Below the pieces are notes generated by a model. It saw only the letters and a list, made by a program, of their open reading frames with translations, searched no databases and had not been told where the DNA came from. Source: Sinohyriopsis cumingii (lineage: Eukaryota; Mollusca; Bivalvia; Unionida; Unionidae). From it: a DNA stretch of 64,000 nucleotides. The stretch is from contig CM068838.1 in NCBI GenBank assembly GCA_028554795.2, forward strand, positions 128,003,428 through 128,067,427, given 5' to 3'. Both the position numbers and the translations under genes were made by a program. Below are positions 59,586 to 64,000 of the stretch, one piece after another; position 1 is the stretch's first letter; each line of letters opens with the position of its first letter.

Positions 59586-60145
59586 ACTTTGACGTTTGAC
59601 CTTGTGATCCGAAAGTCATATTTGGTACCTTAAGTGCAATCCATTAATCAATGAACATGGTCCGTGACTAAAGTTATTATGTAAAACCCATTTTTCTGCT
59701 TTTAGTGACAGTGACCTTGACCTTTCCCATTTTGACCCGAAATCTGAATTTTGTTCATAAGTCTTTCAGAGACTTTAATGAAGGTACATGGTCGATACCT
59801 AAAATATTTGTGCTGAAACTATATTCCTTCTTTCAGACGCAGTGACCTTGTCCGTTGATCTTTTGACTGAAATGTAGATAGGCTTTATTACTAACAGAAG
59901 TGCATGTCATCAACAAGATGTGGTCCAGGTTAGTGATTCATAACTAACCCTTTATCTACTTTCTGTCAAAGTGACCGCGACTCTAGTCTTTGACCATGAA
60001 ATCGGCGGTTCTTTATTATTCAAATTGCAAGCGATTCGCGAAGGTTGGCGACTGTAGATGGTGAAGGTCTTATGTTGCAGCAACGATTTTCTTGTTTGAA
60101 TTCACAGCTTCATTGAGCAATGACCTTTGACTCCTAAATTAATAG
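59586..60145 (+). repeat. Degenerate ~125-bp tandem repeat with TGACCTTGACC cores
   Basis: Five cores of the type GTGACCTTGACCTTTGAC-X-GAAAT start at about 59,586, 59,709, 59,840, 59,969 and 60,117, giving a spacing of about 123-148 bp. This core is familiar from dispersed repeats in bivalve genomes. TGACCT is also a nuclear-receptor half-site, but no function is implied here. Confidence 0.6.
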
Positions 60146-60228
60146 GGTTCTTCCTTGCCAGTGTGCGAAATTGCACTTTCCTAAACCCATTTGTAACCTA
60201 GCAAACCGCAAAACCAACCTCGCTGTGA

Positions 60229-60560
60229 AGACGTGTGTGTGTGTGTGTGTGTGTGTGTGATTAGGATTTTTAACGTAGCTTTAACAATATTTCAGTCATA
60301 TCACTACGATGTCCCCAGTATGGCAGTTGATAATGATGTCCAGCACTTGGGCATCATGCCGCAGACATGTAGCATGTCCCACCCAGTCACATTATCCTGA
60401 CACCAGGCCGACTAGTCCTAACACTAACCTCTTGATGCTGAAAGCCTAGCGAGGCAGCTGTTAGTACCATTTTTGTATGTCTTTGGTATGACTCAGCCTG
60501 GGTTCGAACCCTTCCGCTTGCGAGGCGGACGCTCTAACCACTAGGCCACCGGAGCGGTCC
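60229..60560 (-). mobile_element. tRNA-derived SINE, family A (copy 3)
   Basis: On the minus strand: head CCGGTGGCCTAGTGGTTAG, B box GGGTTCGAACCC, family A body, ATCCTAATCAC end and a (CA)n tail (plus-strand (GT)n at 60,233-60,259). The target-site duplication CGCTGTGA lies at 60,221-60,228 and 60,561-60,568. Confidence 0.92.
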
Positions 60561-60568
60561 CGCTGTGA

Positions 60569-61225
60569 GGAAAGTTTGCGATGAGAACTTCAGATCTAGT
60601 TAGAACATTAGTTTTCTGAGCGTGCCACCCGAAATTCTGTTGTGCGAAATCTTATCGACAATAGCCTCGTGGCAGAGAGATCAAGTAGCTGACTCCCACA
60701 GTATTCGTTCAAATTATGTACGTATATCCGTATCAATGCAGATATGCAATTTTACAATCATGCATTTGACGTTCTATCAACTGCATCACTACTTCGAGGT
60801 GAGAAAATATGAAGCTACGAACTATGGATTATGTTTTAAGAATCCTACATTATGAAAAATCGTTTAAATAGAACGCAGGAAATAGGCACGTTGTTATATA
60901 GCACTACTCCTGAAAATCTGTCTCACGTGGGAGTCATATTGTCATACAGGTTTATATGATAAGTTATCCATCCAATACAAGCAACCATCTTAATTCCCAA
61001 TTTTACCTAAAATATTTATTATTGTTTTCCTTAATTTGAACTATGAAAGCATAAATCAATAAATGTGATGTCTATTTGCGCATCGATCTGTAAATTCGAT
61101 CTAGTTGTTTTCCTTCAACTGGTCAAGCAGGTATGTCATAATAATAATAATGTTTTAACACCGATGTGCCTAAATTGTATCATTAAAGCAGCGATACGTT
61201 TTAGAATATAGGAAACTATCATCAT
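60569..61225. other. Spacer downstream of the right BTB gene
   Basis: No gene seen. A short ATA repeat lies near 61,138-61,149. The 3' untranslated region of the BTB gene presumably lies in the right-hand part. Confidence 0.45.
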
Positions 61226-63141
61226 CTACCGCCTTCTAGAAAGCAGAAGGCCTGGAATCTGGCCCCTCAAGACATTAGTATCAGTTGCTGACAACGAACT
61301 GTCTCTGAATTCAATTGATTGTCCATCTCCCAAACTAACAACCTTTTCACCATTTGCACCGGACCTATTCGAACCAAAGCTCGATATTATAAGTGTTACG
61401 GTATACCAGTTCTTTTTCAAAACAACCGGATCATGGAACAAAACCTCCAGTAGTTCTTCCTCCGCGGTGGTCCTTTGACATTTCATCGATATGATCATAC
61501 GTTTGGATTCATCAAGTAACTGTACTACAGTGTCTGATATAACTTCATTGGAAATGAAACTTTCTTGCCAGGATTCACAATTATAACAGAGCTGTCCACT
61601 TTTTCGACAATAATTACAAAAGTTCTCACTTTGACGTGGGTTTCCACATTGGTTGCAGTAATCTTGCAGAGTTAACTCTCCACAGTTAGGACAGTAGGTT
61701 TTGCTTTCGCTTACACCTCCACAGCTATTACAGTAATATTGTTTTTGTATTGCCAGGCCACAATGATTACAATTGATTTTCCTTTGCATTGCCCCATAAA
61801 GTATAATGCCATGCAGTAGCACTTCCTTTGAACATCTGAATTCTATGGCGTGTAAAACTGAACCTGTAGAAGAAGCAGGACCATTGGTGGAAAACCTAAC
61901 CACTCTTTGCATTTCTTGAAACTTTGGTTTTCTCGCGTCTTGTATGTACTTTGTATCGTCAAAATTACCACTGCTGAGAAAATTCCTGAGAAACGTTAAT
62001 TTCTCGTGCACTGTCAAAATGTTGTCTGCAGCCACTTTATCAGCGAAATACTTTCCATCCATAACCGAAAATCTAATTAAATTCTTAAGCTCACCCAATA
62101 CTTGCCTCATGTTTTCGGCACTTAGTTGGATATTTCTCTGAGAACACTCAGTTTCTGCCCAATGCTTCAACGCTTCATATACCTCGTCTTCTTCTGCACA
62201 GAGCTCATCCTGGCTTATTACCATCTCTACACACGCTGATGATAGATTTCTGAATGATGAGTGCTTAAGAACAGAACTTCCGTTGTCTTTTATGTACTCC
62301 AGACATTTTCTTCGAAGATCATGTTCATCCAGTGCGTGAGCTTGCTGTAGAATGTCGCATACATTATCAAGACTGATTTCTTTTTCCAGCCATTTGGCAC
62401 AGCTGTCGACAAGGATCTTGACGGCGTATTTCTTTGCAGCATACAGTAAAGCCAACATCGACTCCCCATCTGGTTCAAATGCCTCAAAGTAAATGAAGCT
62501 TAAACATAAAATTGCATAAAACATTTATTACAAATTAGGCTAGGATTATCGTCACTTATTTATATTAGATCCAAAAACGAGCCTTCATATTTCCCATCTT
62601 CATCTACCCAAAGACGAAATAAATACGAAGGTGTTTTCTCTATTTATACCTTTCTTTACTATTAGATATATTAAAATAGTCAAACATTAGAAATATCACA
62701 CAGTAAAATACAACAAAACCTACATTACAAATCCTCAAGTCTTCTTATTGCTAAATTTGTTTCACCTACAGATGATACCGCAAAGTTTAAGATCATTTCG
62801 CTCAAATTTTATCTTTAGGGTTTCTCAATGACTTTTATTTCGTGGACAAATTAGTGTTAGTGCACGTATCTTGAGAAATGTAAAATAGTATTCAGCATAC
62901 CTCAGGAGGTGTTTAAAAACGTCTGGCTCAATATCTGGTATGTTTATTGGTCCAGTTTCGTGGAGGGGTCCACACAACATGGCGTAAAAAACGGAACTAC
63001 GACTTACGAGTACATATTTGTGTACGTTCACTTCTTGTTTTTGCTTGCCTACATAGAAAGTGACGTCACAAACCACTTGGTTCTCCAACATGTAGCGATT
63101 GCAGCTTAAAACATCTCGCTGTGCTTGCCAGTCAGTATCAA
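61226..63141 (-). CDS. BTB-BACK-PHR protein gene, right copy, with a zinc-ribbon array inside PHR
   Basis: Two exons: 62,901-63,141 (acceptor CGTTTTAG, donor GAG|GTATGC) encodes BTB (CDVTFYVG, VHKYVLVSRSSVFYAML, IPDIEPDVF). 61,226-62,498 (acceptor TTTAAG) encodes BACK (LALLYAAKKYAV, ALKHWAETEC) and PHR (HAIEFRCSKEV, LHGIILYGA, VVLKKNWYTVTL, IPGLLLSRRR). The exons have the same lengths and phases as the left copy where comparable, and the spliced frame is open. Family members act as Cullin-3 substrate adaptors. Codons 61,577-61,771 insert six CX2C knuckles (CNHC, CNSC, CPNC, CNQC, CNYC, CYNC), spaced 9, 9, 8, 9 and 6 residues apart, between two PHR strands. The acceptor at 63,141 implies an unseen upstream exon with the start codon. 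Confidence 0.85.
61577..61771 (-). other. Inserted zinc-ribbon array within the PHR domain
   Basis: The 65 codons have a quasi-13-residue period (CxxCG...YC), as in bacterial and eukaryotic double-zinc-ribbon modules, and would supply twelve cysteines for three zinc sites. The paralogue (near 5,150-5,190) has a short cysteine-poor loop at this point. No splice junctions bound the insert; it is continuous with the exon. Confidence 0.85.
62499..62900 (-). other. Intron of the right BTB gene
   Basis: GT (62,900) to AG (62,499), AT-rich, 402 bp. The matching intron of the left copy (5,883-6,413) is 531 bp. Confidence 0.75.
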
Positions 63142-63657
63142 CTAAAACGAAGAAAAGATAATACTAACGAAAACACAAGCATTATAAACACAGCGTGTAA
63201 GTGTGATGCATTATTGTCAGAATCGTCCTTAATACCCACGGACACCAAGGGACAGTCGAAAGTGGGTTTCATGTCTTCAGATTACTAACTGTCAGCCGAT
63301 CAAATAGGAATCGGTGTAAACGATTTCAAAAAATGAAAAATAAATTCAAGTGATTTACACCACCTCATTATTGCAGATATTTAATATTTTGCAGAAAATG
63401 AAGGTCACTTTCAACGTGCAGTAGTGCCCGTGGACATTAAAACTATGCTGACCTGGTTAGAGTTACATACTGTCCCAGAAACAGTTTTTAGGTTTGTGTG
63501 TATTCGTGCGTGTGTGTGTATGTACTTGAATGTGTGTTTGGGAGCTCCTTGCTAGCACAGGCGAATGCTTCCGTTATTTGGTTAGTTAATGAATACAAGA
63601 ATACTTTATTATTTTGCAGCATACTCATATTTTTCACATCTTCATATTTTAATACAG

Positions 63658-63799
<142 letters not shown>

Positions 63800-64000
63800 C
63801 TGTAAATTGTATTCATGGCTGTAAATTGTAGTGATTTTCGGAATTGAAATTTCGTACGTGCAAAGTTCTATTTTAAGATATTAAGAACGTAAAATTGCAG
63901 AGGATCTAAAAATGAATGCTTTCCTGTGTTTATAGTCACTAATCATAAAACTGTTAGTAAATACGTTGACAGAGTTTTGGACTGCTTCCCACTGGACAGG

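Larger units (their letters stand above)
56140..63410. repeat. Right copy of BTB-gene segmental duplication
   Basis: Direct-orientation partner of 1-6,910. Matching extends past the BTB exon into the upstream intron (GTCTTCAGATTACTAA near 63,270 against GTCCTCAGATTACTAA near 6,780; TTTAATATTTTGCA near 63,382 against 6,877). SINE B4 (56,385) and SINE A3 (60,229) occur only in this copy. Confidence 0.7.

Overview
The window is animal nuclear DNA, most likely from a bivalve or another lophotrochozoan. It has spliced genes with GT/AG junctions, a BTB-BACK-PHR gene pair, tRNA-headed SINEs, a CR1/L2-type LINE, Gypsy-type LTR debris and a decayed protein-primed DNA polymerase element. The taxon is inferred from this mix; no species-specific marker was found. 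No bacterial-style operon, rRNA or genuine tRNA gene is visible.

Layout. (1) About 1-6.9 kb and about 56.1-63.4 kb are two direct copies of one segment. Each carries a minus-strand BTB-BACK-PHR gene. The left copy has an in-frame stop between BACK and PHR. The right copy is open across both visible exons and has about 65 residues of tandem CxxC zinc-ribbon knuckles inserted inside its PHR domain. (2) About 7.4-14.5 kb is a decayed virus-like or Maverick/Polinton-like element. It holds two divergent small genes whose 3' ends look like histone mRNA ends, a minus-strand CCHC zinc-knuckle gene, a zinc-finger plus family B DNA polymerase gene, and a BIR (IAP-type) domain gene. All show frameshifts or stops except the smallest, whose frame is uncertain. 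(3) About 15.56-52.23 kb is an inverted triplication of a roughly 13-14 kb unit: forward (15.56-28.9), inverted (28.9-38.19, interrupted by a LINE) and forward (38.19-52.23). The unit holds the remains of an intron-containing integrase-core (rve-type) gene, a 23-bp minisatellite, an LTR/gag fragment on the opposite strand, and a foldback element that forms the centre of the first palindrome. (4) About 52.4-56.2 kb holds SINEs, a 91-codon orphan ORF and a GC-richer unidentified decayed gene. (5) The right BTB copy and a long AT/GT microsatellite close the window.

How the parts relate. Only the right BTB gene looks potentially functional. The polymerase element is a genomic fossil, but it preserves an unusual combination of signals: histone-type 3' ends, CCHC, PolB and BIR. 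SINE and LINE insertions found in single copies of the triplicated unit, several with clear target-site duplications, show that the triplication predates those insertions. All alignments were done by eye, so copy boundaries are good to tens of bases and identities are not quantified.
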